A stretch of 64,000 nucleotides of DNA from contig OZ024830.1 of assembly GCA_964016985.1 (NCBI GenBank), forward strand, positions 79,311,852 to 79,375,851, given 5' to 3'. This DNA comes from Anodontia alba (lineage: Eukaryota; Mollusca; Bivalvia; Lucinida; Lucinidae). A program made the translations under genes and the position numbers. Position 1 is the first letter of the stretch; the number at the start of each line of letters is the position of its first letter. The notes beneath the pieces were generated by a model that had not been told where the DNA came from, made no database searches, and was given only the letters and a program-made list of their open reading frames with translations. Positions 1 through 12,116 of the stretch are shown here, in pieces.

Positions 1-94
1 CAAATAAGGAACAATACGAGCAGGGGTGTTAAAAAATACGCATACCTCCGATACAGCTTATTAGAGCGAACGGACAAGAACACCCTAGTCAGAA

Positions 95-1425
95 TATCCT
101 TTCGACGGCGGTATGCGTAATTGCTGTCCAACACTTTTTGAACGACACTCACGGCGACATTAATACAAGCAATCTTCCAGTTCCAGTATCATTTAATACG
201 GTAGTATGCGGAGTAATAATAGTATGAACACGAACTCTCTATCATGTAAAGGAAGGACTCGAAAGGCTTCCGAAGTAAGAAAAAAATAGTTTCGACCCAA
301 AAATGTTCGGTTTACCGTTGTACCTTCGTAATGCAGCCCCGTCAACATCAATCAAGCGCGGCTGAAATGGCCTAGCATATGAAATAAAGGCAAAAAGGTA
401 GGTAAAGAAAAGGTAGGTAAAGAGAGAGAGAAAGGAGGAAAAATGTGGGATCAAATCGAAAAAAAAAATCATGTGCATACATTTTCCCACCGTGACTCCT
501 GCGCCATGACCTTTCGTGAGTGTAAAAATTTGGCAGTGCTTGATTGTGAAGAACAAATATGTCTTCTTTTGTTTTCAAGCAAGCTGTGTTTGATGAATTG
601 CTTATGTTGGATTCCACAGGTAAATATCCCACCCTATCCTCAGTTTGACTGCATTTTTCAAAACCCTCGGCGGTTCTAAGGATATGTAAAAAATTGATTA
701 ATATGTTACTATGTCAAACATTTACCATTTTATAATCAAACTACTGAAACAGACAGATAATATAGCTTTAAAACATGTGTTTTGCCACATTTTCATGGGT
801 TTACATATCCTTTCGACTGCGGTATCGTATTTATGCGTAATTGCTGTCCAACAGTTTTTGAACGACCCTCACGGCGACATTAATACAGCAATCTTCCAGT
901 TTTAGTACCATTTAATTTGGTAGTATGTGGGGTAATAATAGTATGAACATGAGCTCTCTAGCATGTAAACGAAGGACGCGAAAGGCTTCCGAAGTAAGCA
1001 AAAAATGGTCAAATTTTCGGACCAAAAATGTTCGGTCTACCGTTACACCTTCGTACTGCAGCCTCGTCAACATCAATAGAGCGCGGGATAAATGGTCCAG
1101 CATATGAAATAGGCAAGAAATGGCAAAACAAAAGGGAAGTAAGGAGCGGGAGAAAGGAGAAAAAAATGCGGGATCAAATCGTAAAAAAAAAAAAAAAAGA
1201 AAACATCATGCGCATACATTTTCCCACCGTGAACCCCTGCGCCATAACGTTTCTTGAGTGTAAAAATTTGGCAGTGCTTGATTGTGAAGAATAACATATC
1301 TACTTTTTTCAAGTAAGCTGAGTTTGATTAGTTGTTTATGTTGGATTCCAGAGGTAAATATCCAATCCTACCCTCATTTTGGCTGCATTTTTCAAAACCC
1401 GCGGCCGTTCTAAGGATATATAGTA
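95..1425. repeat. Tandem duplication of a unit of about 600 bp
   Basis: 95-690 and 806-1425 are collinear at an offset of 720-737 bp, with frequent point differences and small indels. Shared landmarks: TTTTTGAACGAC, CACGGCGACATTAATACA, AATAATAGTATGAACA and GCGGTTCTAAGGATAT. The ORFs in the two copies are not conserved in frame. Confidence 0.88.
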
Positions 1426-1429
1426 ATAC

Positions 1430-3185
1430 GACCAGCAAATTGACAAGCTCTCTAAGTGAGGTTATCATAAAACTTGGGGCTTGACGATATGTCTTTGGCT
1501 TGGCCCGCCGTGGTTCAACTATTGGTTATCATTTACCCTGGCATACAATAGAATTAGCCATGAGTACTCGTCTTTGTTTATTATAGTGATTAATTTGATT
1601 TTTATGTTTTCGCTTTGATGCATTGACTGAGTTGGGAGCCTTTATGCGAACCGAATTTTTATGTATTTCTGTATTAAGAGTAACATCGGGACCCAGGGTG
1701 AAGTTAGCTAGCTGTAAAAGTGCTTTAAACCCCCCGGTGGTTTGCTCTACCGACCGTTCTAAGGCGGTGGTCCCGGTGTTAGTCTTACTCTTTGTTGCTT
1801 TGTGGTTTATTCTACGAGACGATTTGTTGTATGTCTTTCCTTGTGTAATTTTGTTCTTGTGTTTTTCAGTCCTTTTAGTATTGCGATTACCCCGCTTGGG
1901 GAAGAGAGAGCTAATCTTAGTGCTTTTCGTACGTTTGTTCGGTTTGTGCTTGTTTAGATTTGTCGGTTTCCTCTTCCTCTTGGGGTCTGGGAAAGGCTGC
2001 GGTTTGTGATTGTGGCACTCCCTGGACTTTTTTCTTACCTTTTTCGACAGGAAGAAACAAACAACCTTCGATAGCACAAAGCAAACAAGAACAAGGAGGA
2101 TGGAGCAAACCAACCACGCAGTCATAAACCAAAACGTAAAGTACGCATAATATCACGTCCACCTCCGCAGACTGATCAGCGGTTTAGAAACATGGGTTTG
2201 AAACCAGTTTTATTGGATTCTAAATTTCACCGTATATTTCGACATTCGACAAAGAACTGTTGGATTCCCGTAGAGTCTGTCTAATTCATTTAGTTTACTT
2301 CAGAAATTACCTAATTAGGTCAGAAGACGTGTTTAGAAGAAAGACTTTCTACTGCTACACGATTCTTGTATACTTAACCGGGTCACATAAAGCATATGAG
2401 CATATATTTGAGCATATGTGTTCCACTATGATGTTTCACACATGAGGTATAGGACCAAACATATGTTTGCAATTTACAGCTGCATTACAACAAAGGGTGA
2501 GGTTTCGCGGGAATAAAACAAGTTTAAGTTCCGACCGATTCCCCCCACCCCCTCTTTCCATCCTAATCATTAAGTAGTTTACTGCCCGTTCCAAGGTGGC
2601 TCCTCTGTTGTAGTTCTTCTTTGTTTGTGCGTCGATGGTTCCATATTGGGCTTTTGTTTGCCTTTACTGGGTCCTCATTCCTCCTTCATTTGGTTCCACG
2701 AGAAAGCTAGGCTTCGTGATTTGTGTTTGTATACAAGTTGATTAATACATAAAATTGATAGGAACGCAGACAAAGATGGTGTGAGTAACTGTCTGTCTTG
2801 GTGGTATCTGAAGATTTAAAGTTTTTCAATTCATTTGAGGTGCAATCTGAGATGACATATTGTATTAAAAACGTTGTTTATAACTGTTAACCCTTACAAC
2901 CCAGTGTCTGAATTGGACGTTACCAGCTTTGGTCTTCGACGTTTTAGTTGATATCAAACGGGGTGTCAAATAAATACTGTATTGAAAATAGAATAGAAAC
3001 CGAACATTGCAGTTCCTGATAAGATGCCTCTTTACGTACTGTCTCATCTAGATCAGCATTGTTTTACACGTCCTTTGTATTTGTTTAAAACGTTAATAAT
3101 AATCATTACCAATTTATGAATAGTGCATCTTCATGTGCTAGACAAATATACAGAAGATATTTAAGACTATCCGCAATCACAGAAT
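1430..3185. other. No gene seen; dispersed-repeat pieces
   Basis: A 198-codon open frame on the minus strand (2125-1529) has a hydrophobic N-terminus (LVCSILLVLVCFVLS) followed by a Lys/Arg/Asn-rich tail with no recognisable domain. Its 5' part overlaps a dispersed repeat (GGAAAGGCTGCGGTTTGTGA, related to 5470, 7830, 48300 and 48650), so I treat it as chance or repeat-derived. Nothing else supported. Confidence 0.4.
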
Positions 3186-3276
3186 ATGGCTAATGGCAAC
3201 AAAAGTGGCACCAAAAAGGAAGGAGAGCAATCAAAGTATCACGGACAGTGCACCAGCCACAAACCAAACAAAAGTA

Positions 3277-3720
3277 AAGCAGTCAGCTCCCTATTCCTTA
3301 AAGGCCCCATGTTCCCCCCCCCCCCCCCCCCAAAAAAAAAAAAAAAAAAAAAAAAAAAACTTTTTATCATCCAAGAAAGGTTTAATAAATTGATATATGG
3401 TATAAATACAATCATAAAATGTGGCACCTGACAGCCTGTAAAATTTTAGTTGGACTCTCATTCTTGAAATGATTTTGTTTTTTTATTGTATCTCTGAATT
3501 AATGTTGCCAACGTTAATTCAGAGATACGATAAAAAAAAAATCATTTCATATTTAATCCAGCTCAAAAACAAGAAACTAACTGAAATTTTGCAGCCTGTC
3601 AGGTACCAAATTTTATGATTGTATTAATACTATATGCTATTTTTTTAAACCTTTCTCGGATAAAACATATCTATTTTTAAGAAATATGGAGCCTTTAAAA
3701 AGGAGATCAGACTGCAAGTA
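3277..3720. repeat. Foldback element of about 440 bp
   Basis: The left arm 3277-3500 pairs with the right arm 3500-3720. Matching pieces: CAGTCAGCTCC/GGAGATCAGACTG, TTAAAGGCCCCAT/ATGGAGCCTTTAA, GAAAGGTTTAATAA/TTTTAAACCTTTC, ACAATCATAAAAT/ATTTTATGATTGT, CACCTGACAGCC/GGCTG... inverse, and a perfect inner arm ATTGTATCTCTGAATTAA. A C14-A30 tract (3315-3359) interrupts the left arm only, so it expanded after the palindrome formed. Confidence 0.8.
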
Positions 3721-3766
3721 AGGATCTATTAAAATCAACAATAAGACAACGAACAGGACACAATTT

Positions 3767-3832
3767 GGTGTTATTTGTTTTTGTGTTGCCTTGTGGCAAG
3801 CTGCCACAAGGCAACACAAAAACAAATAACAC
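3767..3832. repeat. Near-perfect hairpin, about 31 bp arms
   Basis: GGTGTTATTTGTTTTTGTGT then TGCCTTGTGGCA, loop AGC, followed by the exact inverse. No terminator context or gene is adjacent. Confidence 0.92.
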
Positions 3833-3839
3833 CATTACA

Positions 3840-4680
3840 TTATTTCTATCAAATGCTATATCAGTTGAACAAATTGGTCGCTACGACATAGTATATCGAA
3901 ACAATTGTAACGTGCACGGCAATGTCAAAGAATAAAGGCCCCAAAGTGCAGTGTGTCAGACATAGAGCATTTTCCGTTTACATATGTCCCGTACTCTTAT
4001 GAAACTTACCATTTCTTCACCCTTATAGCACTTGGCATATTTGTGGCAGAAGACATTCGAAAATTGATTTTGTTATTTGCCAGGCAAAATAGTGTTTGTA
4101 ATTTCAAATAAAAATCTAAAAGTTTGCCGTTGTAAACAATAAACACACCAAAGAACGAAAATTGGAGACTTGGCTTTACTCTGCAAGACTTAACCCATTT
4201 ATGCCTAGTGGAACCTTCTACCTCAAGTCTTTGGACAGGTCCAATTCCAATAGAAGGGGATCTGGTTAATGTTTATTAAATGAATTCAATAGTTGCTACC
4301 TATATCCGTGCGTCCAAATTATCATTACATGCTTTATAGGTGGGTTGGCCAGATCTAACTGATCTTGATTTCAGACCACGCTTGACTTCTGAATCCACTG
4401 CAAGAATTGCGATATAACGTCCAAGTCGACAATATTTCAGTAGTTTAGAGACATTGCCTCCAAATTTGTGGGACTTTTACCCGACCCGATCACATGATAT
4501 TGTTTTTCAGGATAAGCACCGAACCACCAAAGCGTTTGTTGGACCATCACAGTTTTGGTCACACACATCACTGGTCACGTAGTTAGTCTATAGTAGTGCG
4601 TCTGTACACCGAAACGCTTCGCGGTTCAGGTTGGACGCACTTATTATCATTTTTATAGAAATTTCCTGTATTTTATGCAA
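3840..4680. other. No feature recognised
   Basis: AT-rich sequence without long frames, splice-flanked exons or repeat families seen elsewhere in the window. Confidence 0.5.
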
Positions 4681-4739
4681 ACAGTGTAGACCCTGATCAG
4701 ACGCCACGTTCTGTGGCGTCTGATCTGGGTCTACACTGT
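4681..4739. repeat. Palindrome family P2, copy 1
   Basis: ACAGTGTAGACC...GATCAGACGCCAC, loop GTTCT, then the inverse. Arms of about 26 bp with one bulge. Confidence 0.88.
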
Positions 4740-5359
4740 TAGCCAGTATCCCTTTTATGGGACGCTAGGCTTAAATGGGTTAATTTCTCAGATAAAATAA
4801 AACAAATTCAAAGCTTCCTCGTCAGGACTGGATTTGTTCTTTAAGGGTTAAAGGACTCTCCATTACGCAGACTTACGCACTATACCAGACAAATTCTATG
4901 AACTGATCTGCTCAGTGACTTGAAAGCAAAGCCGAAATCTGGTTATATTCTGGCAACAACTGCAGACAAAAAACACAAAAACTTAGTTAGGCGCGCTGTA
5001 ATTGTATCTACGTCAGGTAACCCGTCTATGTAATTTGATTTCAGTCGCTCGAGATACAGAAAAGTTTATAAATGCGATATGCAAAGGTTACAAATACGAA
5101 AGTCTACAACCAGGTTGTCGATTTATGTAGCCCGTTATTATTTTAGGGTTTTATTGATGTGTATTGGCATTCTTCCGAAATCACATTTATTTGTTTTTGA
5201 ACTGAACTTTGTTAGTAATATTGGTATAAAAGACACAAAACTGATATTTTCATGCTTCGTGTTGTTTACGTCAGCGAGAGAGCGTCTTCGTTATCGAATT
5301 TGATGAGGATCATAGGAAACTGTTCATTATGCCATATGCTTAGTACGGAGGACCAGATC

Positions 5360-5515
5360 AGACTGTGCTTTCCTACTACAGTGGGATCCTCACTTGCCAT
5401 TCCTCTTTGTGCATTTTTGATGGCGTTTGTTTTGTCATTATTTGTTCATCATCTCTCATTCTTTTTGTGCCTCGGGAAGGCTGTGCTTCGTGATTGTTGA
5501 ATTTCCAGGATATCT
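5360..5515 (+). repeat. Dispersed repeat with the TGCCTCGGGAAGGCTGTG motif
   Basis: One of several copies (also near 1950, 2700, 7820, 36040, 47850, 48290 and 48640) sharing TTTGTGCCTCGGGAAGGCTG and TTCGTGATTGTGGCATTTCC. About 150-200 bp long, always on the plus strand here; class unknown. Confidence 0.65.
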
Positions 5516-5843
5516 TCTTGTCTTTTGTGACATCTTACCTCCTAACCATACTTGTTTTAACACTTAAACATGTCTGTTTGACTTCCTGTAAATGTGTCTC
5601 AAAAACTGCTGGATGAGTGGCAAGCAGAAATCAGCTGCCGTGTCCATTTGTGTCTGATCAGTGTCTACACTGTTTGTTACATATCCAGCAGTTTTGCACA
5701 TATATTTACCTATAGTTAACCCAAAAAAGCCTAATGGACTTTCCCTTACTTATATATTTAGTGTGTCCATTTGTCATGCAAGGGATGTCAGGTGTATTTG
5801 TTTTAAGTTTTTGTTCTATTTGAATTGAAATTCGCGTAAGCAA

Positions 5844-5902
5844 GCAGTGAAGACCTTGATCCCACGCCGCTTAATGCGGCATCTGATCAAGGTCTGCACT
5901 GT
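5844..5902. repeat. Palindrome family P2, copy 2
   Basis: CAGTGAAGACCTTGATC...ACGCCGC, loop TTAAT, then GCGGCATCTGATCAAGG. The outer arm has changed on both sides (CTTGATC with GATCAAG), so pairing is kept. Confidence 0.85.
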
Positions 5903-5909
5903 TTTCCTA

Positions 5910-7310
5910 TGTCCTACAAAAGCAACGACCGAAAGTAATAATATAGGTGAAAATACCCAGGAAATGCCACACAAAAGCAACGATGAACAAAATGAAAGTT
6001 GAAATGAATCTATAGCGCTTGTATTTTAAATGTACTTAATTAACAAAAACATTTGCTCTACCATACACAGCACCGTTATCAACCTTTAAGGTCATTCCAG
6101 CACGAAATCTCTAGCTAATGAATACTTTCTTCCACGTTTCAACTGTAGTATTTGAAAACAGAAAAAAAAACAAAAACAAAAAAAAAAAAAAAAACAGAAA
6201 AAACAAGAGCTTGACTTTACTTTTCTCTGATTAGAATTTTTAAAACACGCCTACATGGTTGCTTTTTAGACATGGTTAAACCGAAGTAATAACTAAACAT
6301 TACCGGAAAAGCATGAGTAAAGAGTTATTAACAATGAAATTTATTTTTTATAGACCCGCACTCCATCAAACGCAGCACTCATTCCGACCCAGCTAAATTA
6401 CATAAACAGTCAGCGAGACTCGTATGCACAAGATTTATAAATGGATAAGGGGACCGGTAGGAACCAGTCATTCACCAAATACGAGTCAATTACATCGTAC
6501 TAACTAAAACCGTCGGAAATCTGAAGCACGCATATAGGAAACATGTCACAGTATTCTGTCAGTTGTCATAGTGACGTGACAACAATATCTGAGCTGTAAT
6601 GTGTGAAAACGTATGTTCTAACATGTTCGTCCAACGAAGAATCAAAACTACCTGCCTATCCGCACAGTCTGATCATAGTATTCGGTGCCTGCATAACCTC
6701 GGATCCTTGGCTGTCCAAAATGCTCTCAGTGAAAATTCTGAGATTTGATGATCAATATAAATAACACTATGGACATGACAAAATTTGTTTTATCACCATT
6801 TATCTCCTCTGTTACATGTATGTGAATTCTAAAATGCTTGTACTTAAAATGTGTTTGGTTAATACATTCGATAAGAAAGAAACGACCTATGGAACCAATG
6901 AACACACTCACAAAACTGACAAATAAATGACAAGGCAAGCTTTCTGGGCCAGGCTAGAGAGTTTCGGCTAGTAAGGCCTCATCAGTGACCCTCAAATACA
7001 TTTTCAAAAATCCCAGATGGGCAAATGAAACACATTGCTTTCAAGGGGCCATTTTTTTCCGATAATTAGACTCTAGAAGAAATGTTCCTTGAAAGCAATA
7101 AATACAACCACAAAACTGACAAAACAGCATAATAATTATTAAACATTATAATTTTATTTGTATAGGTGGACAATATTTACATATTTCAAGACATAAAACA
7201 CACAACAAGAATATACTAAAAGTATTCAAAAAGACGTCGATTGATCGGCTCATGCGGCTCTGTAACCATATTGCTATAACATTAAATATATCGATGGTAT
7301 GATTTGTTAT
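5910..7310. other. No gene seen
   Basis: AT-rich. Small pieces of two dispersed families: CAGTCTGATCATAG at 6667 and TTTCGGCTAGTAAGGCCTCA at 6962 (the latter recurs at 51847). Confidence 0.5.
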
Positions 7311-7586
7311 CATCACGAAAATATGCTTATATAATGTTGACCCCTTAAACCCCACTTTTATATAGTAAAACTGGGGTTTACAGGAGCATATGTTATTTCT
7401 CTTATTTCTGCACAAACCATAGATTGTGGGTACCCGTTAGAACCGCCTCGCCAAGGTGGTTCTAACGAGTACCCACAATCTATGTTTCGAGCATACATAT
7501 GAAAAATATAAGAATTTGTATCTGAAAATTTTCAGTTTTTGGTGGTAAATATATCAGTACAATTAAATAGGCTTGTTTTCGTAATG
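7311..7586 (+). mobile_element. Palindromic MITE family P1, copy 1 (orientation A)
   Basis: Reference description for nine copies of 275-283 bp. Ends are CATYACGAAAACATG and its inverse, about 20 bp. Inside, in order: a hairpin AAACCCCA...TGGGGTTT; a long central palindrome built on TTCTTATTTCTGC...GCAGAAATAAGAA with a core GTACTCGTTAGAACCGCCTC and its inverse; and a short hairpin CTGAAAATTTTCAG. No coding capacity. No consistent target duplication is visible, so I do not assign a transposon superfamily. Confidence 0.9.
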
Positions 7587-8139
7587 TTATGTTAGTCACT
7601 GTTAACTAAGAACAAGACATTATAAAAACAAAACAGATCCGTCTGATGCATTGCACAGTACTTAAAATCCCTATAATGAAAATGACCTAAAATTGGAAAC
7701 GTCATACCTACACTTGTCCTGTACACGGTGATTCCTGGAAAGAAGTTCTGCTTTGTTATTACGTCATTTATTACATGTAAGATGTATCGTTTTGTTTTGG
7801 ACCTTATTTCTTCTCGTTTTAGTGTCTCGGTAAGGCTGTGCTTCGTGGCTGCGATCCATCCTGAGTATCTTTATTTATATTGTTACATATTTTTACAAAT
7901 TAGCATTAGTCTTCGATCGTACATAAAAAAGCAGATATTGAAGGAAGATTATTATCAAACTCAAGAAATGCAAAACAGGTGAGATAAGTACATAAGGAAG
8001 AAAGTGAGAGTCGTTTCCATTGCACGGGACATGCCTTTTGGTCCTCTTTTTCATCCTTACCAAGTATTATCAAAATGTCTCCAAGGGTATCAAAGTTATA
8101 GAGCGCACAAGGATGCATCTACGTACATTATCCAACAAT

Positions 8140-8475
8140 ATAAACTAAGTCGAAAAAGGGCCACTACTCAGCCAAACGTTTGGTTACCAATATCGAACCT
8201 GTCCTGTTTTTTTACAATTATACACCCTTCTGCAAACTTCTGATAAAATAGGTGCATCCCTTCAGAACTTATTCAACATAAACCAAATTGAATATCTTAA
8301 CCCAACAATAAAACTTTGTCGAAAAATGGCCATAACTCAGCCAAAATTGTGCATATGATTACTAATATCGAACTAGACCTGTATTTTATAATGATATAAA
8401 CTGCGGACTTCCTATGAAATAAAACCATCCCTTCAAAAGTTATTAAGCGGAAACAAAAATTGTGACGACGACGAC
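8140..8475 (+). repeat. Two-copy tandem repeat of about 165 bp
   Basis: 8140-8305 and 8305-8470 share GGCCATAACTCAGCCAAA, ATATCGAAC and CATCCCTTCA. The second copy ends in (GAC)n. Confidence 0.8.
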
Positions 8476-8528
8476 GCGGACAGATACATGATCTCTATGT
8501 GTCTGCCATGCTACACACAAAACAAAAA

Positions 8529-8806
8529 CATTACGAAAACATGCCTATTCAAATATATAGAAAATTTTACCTCCAAAAGCTGAAAATTTTCAGATGAAAA
8601 ACTCTGATATTTTTCATATTTCTGCTCAAAACATAGATTGTGGGTACTCGTTAGAACCGCCTCGGCAAGGCGGTTCTAACGAGTACCCACAATCTATGTT
8701 TTAAGCAGAAATAAGAAAAATAATGTATACCCCTGTAAACCCCAGTTTTAATATATAAAAGTGGGGTTTAAGGGGGTCGAAATTATATAGGCATGTTTTC
8801 GTGATG
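8529..8806 (-). mobile_element. Palindromic MITE P1, copy 2 (orientation B)
   Basis: Full-length copy in the opposite orientation to copy 1. Its central palindrome (about 8637-8695) is almost perfect. Confidence 0.92.
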
Positions 8807-9324
8807 ACAAAGAATGACCTCAAATATATCCAATCAGCTATTAACAAATGGTAATGCGGGTTTTTATATTACTAAATAAACAAACACTCTTACGATACAG
8901 TCCCTTGACTCCAAATTGTATTGGTTAACTCTAAGAGGTAATGAAATGCACATAAAAATAAACTTGTTCCAATTATATAGCTGAAAACAGCAAATAAACA
9001 TGTATTTCTATCATTTCTTCAGGAATAATACAAAACTAACAACAGGAACGTCGTCGTTTGCATGTCTTATAATTAAAATCGTAGTGTAATGTTATATTTT
9101 TCTTGTTATAGTACAAGATATAAAAGACATATCAGAGGATATTTACTGTTCATCACGTACATGAAATATAACACCTTATAAAAGCAGGAATGTTGAATAT
9201 ATCTGTAGTGATTCTACTAGCAATCTGTCGTACTGCCATAGATTTACTTGTAAGAATTAGTTTTCTTTATTAGCAATCCACTACTCTGCTTATTGTCATG
9301 TGTATGTACCTATTTCTTGCTTCC

Positions 9325-9601
9325 CATCACGAAAACATGCCTATATAATTTTGACCCCCTTAAACCACTTTTATATAGTAAAACTGAGGTTTACAAGGGT
9401 ATAAATTATTTTTCTTATTTCTGCTAAAAACACAGATTGTGGGTACTCGTTAGAACCGCCTCGCTGAGGCGGTTCTAACGAGTACCCACAATCTATGTTT
9501 TGAGCAGAAATATGAAAAATATCAGAGTTTTTTTATCTGAAATTTTTCAGTTTTTAGAGGTGAAATTTTCTATATCTTTGAATAGGCGTGTTTAAGTAAT
9601 G
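9325..9601 (+). mobile_element. Palindromic MITE P1, copy 3 (orientation A)
   Basis: Full length. The right end reads TTTAAGTAATG, diverged from the usual TTTTCGTAATG. Confidence 0.9.
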
Positions 9602-9754
9602 CACCTACAGTTAGTAAAAGAATGTTTATAATGCCCGTCGTGTGTCCCTGAGACACAAACAAAGCAAGCAACCTAGCTTCATTTCAGGAAATGTAAAGCA
9701 TCTCTTCGAACTGATGTGTGGACACTTATCATAGTGAAATGCCGCTACCAAGCT

Positions 9755-10115
9755 TAAGACCACTCGAAAATAAGACCACTCCGCTATTAAGACTAGATTT
9801 TGCCAGTCCCAAATGGATATTTTCGGTAGTCTACAGCTCCAGGTTATAGGGATATCCGCATGTTTTTTTTCTTACTTCCCCAAAAAACATATGAACTGGT
9901 ACTCATCATAAGGGCCTCGCCGACGCGCTTCTCATGAGTACCACAACATACTTTTTTTTTGAGAAATAAGAAAAATATCAGTACCATTTGGTTAAAAGAA
10001 AGGAACCTTATCCGACGCTTTTTTCTACAGTCACTTACAATTACGACCACCCCGCTAATAAGACTACTTTTAGGCAGTACCAAAGGTGGTCTTAATTGCG
10101 GAGTTTTCCCAATAA
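9755..10115. repeat. Repeat with AAGACCACYCCGCTAWTAAG
   Basis: Two related blocks at 9765-9825 and 10030-10110 containing GACCACTCCGCTATTAAGAC and TTTGCCAGTCCCAAA flank the inserted hairpin at 9870-9975. Confidence 0.6.
9870..9975. repeat. Related hairpin with the GTACTCAT core
   Basis: TTCTTACTTCC...GGTACTCATCATAAGGGCCTCGCCGACGC, then an inverse arm ending GAGAAATAAGAAAAAT. Same layout as the centre of P1 but without P1 termini. It interrupts the 9755-10115 repeat. Confidence 0.7.
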
Positions 10116-10202
10116 GCATTCATTATAAATCTATAGCGGGCCGTTCTCGGCCCGTCAGCTACCCTGATAACGGCCCACTAACGATTTTTGAAGAATGCTA
10201 GC
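10105..10202. repeat. Palindrome family P3, copy 1
   Basis: AAGCATTCATTATAAATCTA, AGCGGGCCGTT, with an inverse arm AACGGCCCACTAACGATTTT and GAATGCT. It matches 62624-62718. Confidence 0.8.
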
Positions 10203-10229
10203 TGGGTTACTCTACAGTCCCGTCAGCGG

Positions 10230-10385
10230 TTAGCTTTACCACCTGAACGACCGATGAACGGAGAACGACCGGAACGCAACCGGGACCGGACCGGTACCGG
10301 AACGACTGGAACGGAGCGACGGTCAGTTCCATTTCTCGCTTTCTTAGCGTTCCCGGTCGTTCCGGTCCATTCCAGTGAAAAAATG
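10230..10385. repeat. GGAACGACCG repeat, locus 1
   Basis: Irregular direct and inverted repeats of GGAACGACCG and GGACCGG, GC-rich against an AT-rich background. The second half carries the inverse CGTTCCCGGTCGTTCCGG. A similar stretch lies at 29190-29335. Confidence 0.75.
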
Positions 10386-10980
10386 GAACGGTGTTTACTA
10401 AAATTGAGTTGTTATCAGACGAAACGCAATTTGACCTTTAAAACAATATAAAGTGACCACTCTTCCCGCTCCAATACATATTCTAAAACAGTACTTTCTA
10501 AAAATGACAATCTAAATAATCTTAAAGCAGTCAATGCTGTCTATTATATGCTGCCAAAGGAGATTTTACTTGGTTTGTCAGCTATGAAAAAAGGCGTCTC
10601 TCTCTCTCTCTCTCTCTGAATGTTTAGGTTATGAGTTAATAGAATAAATATGTAAATCCCTGATATAAGTTTCAGTAAACTTTACCCTGTATAAACAGAC
10701 GTTCATATAATAAGCAAAGAATTTCACTATAAGCCAGTGACTGGCATTGTCCTTGACAAAACAGCAATTGAAATTTAAAAATAAACACAATCTAACATGG
10801 TATTAGAGAACTTCATATCGCTGATTGATTGACTGATTTGCAAACACGATGCGCAGCACAGAAAGTATGTTATGTTCTACTCAATGTGACAGGGTCGAGG
10901 TTAATGTTTTATTTTATTTATTTATTTATTTTTTTTTTTATTTTTTTTTTTTTTTTGATAGCTGACAGTTATAAATATAC

Positions 10981-12045
10981 CTGAATAAGCAACAAAGTAT
11001 ACAAAGACCTGTCAGCTGCACTGTTACCCAGTGTCTCAGTCAGTAACCCAGGGTATAGTGGCCTGTCTCATGGAGAGTATACCAGAATATTGGTCAGCGA
11101 CAGAGTAAACCAAGACCTGCAAGCTACACTGTATATCAGCGTATCAGTCAGTAACCCAGGGTATAGCAGCCTGTCACCTAAAGTGTATACCGGAATATCA
11201 GTTGGAGACAAAGTATACAAAGACCCATCAGCTACACTGTACCCCAAAGTATCAGTCTGTAACTTAGGGTATAGCAGCCTCTCACCTGGACTAGAATGTC
11301 AGTCAGCGACAAAGTATAACAAGGTCTGTGAGCTACACTGTACCCAGGTTTAGCCGCTTGTCACCTGAAGTACATACCCAAATACCGGTCAGCGACAAAG
11401 TATACGAATACCTGTCGGCTACACTGTTACCCAGTATATAAGTCTGTAACCTTGAGTATAGTGGCCTGTCACATGGAATGTATACCGGAATATTAGTCAG
11501 CAACAAAGTATATATGAAGACTTGTAAGCTACACTGCTCCCTGGTATATCAGTCAATAAGCCAGTGTATAGGGACCTGTCACCTAAAGTGTAAACCAGTG
11601 AATATCAGTCAGCGACAAAGTATACTACGGGACCCTATACTACAAAACATTCTGGGTGACAGGCTGTTATATCCCGGGTTACTGACTGATACACCGGGGA
11701 CAAGTGTAGCTGACAGATCTTCGTATACTTTAATTGTTGCTGACCGATATTCCAGTATATCTATACACTCTAAGTGTATATCCCAGGTTACTGACTGATA
11801 CATCAGGGTGCAATGTAGCTGGCAGGACTTCATATACTTTGTTGCTGATTGATATTCGGGTGTACACTTCATGTAACAGGCCACTATACCCTGGGTTCCT
11901 GACTGATATTCCGGGTAACCGACAGTGCAGCTTTGTATACTTTGTCGCTGACAGATATTCCGGTATACAATTAGGTGACAGACCACTATACCCCGCATTA
12001 CTGATTGACACAGGGGTACAGTGTAGCTGACAGGTCTTTGTATCC
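10981..12045. repeat. Satellite of about 125 bp units, with orientation switch
   Basis: 10981-11625 holds about five direct units (GTATACAAAGACCTGTCAGC, CAGTCAGTAACCCAGGGTAT, GGCCTGTCACCT). From about 11640 the same unit runs in reverse (ATATCCCGGGTTACTGACTG, GCTGACAGATCT) for about three units. Divergence between units is high. Confidence 0.88.
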
Positions 12046-12049
12046 TTTG

Positions 12050-12116
12050 TCGGGGATCGAACCCACAACCTCCCTGTCAAGCAGATGCTCTGACAACTGA
12101 GCCATTGGGGGGAACA
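12050..12116 (-). repeat. tRNA-like sequence at the satellite edge
   Basis: The minus strand carries CAATGGCTCAGTTGTCAGAG (A box) and GTGGGTTCGATCCC (B box). No acceptor stem closes, so this is a SINE head and not a tRNA gene. Confidence 0.6.

Noticed and set aside
1529..2125. 198-codon minus-strand frame with hydrophobic N-terminus
   Set aside because: Longest non-simple frame outside the transposons, but Lys/Asn-rich, overlaps a dispersed repeat, and lacks a recognisable domain or gene context.
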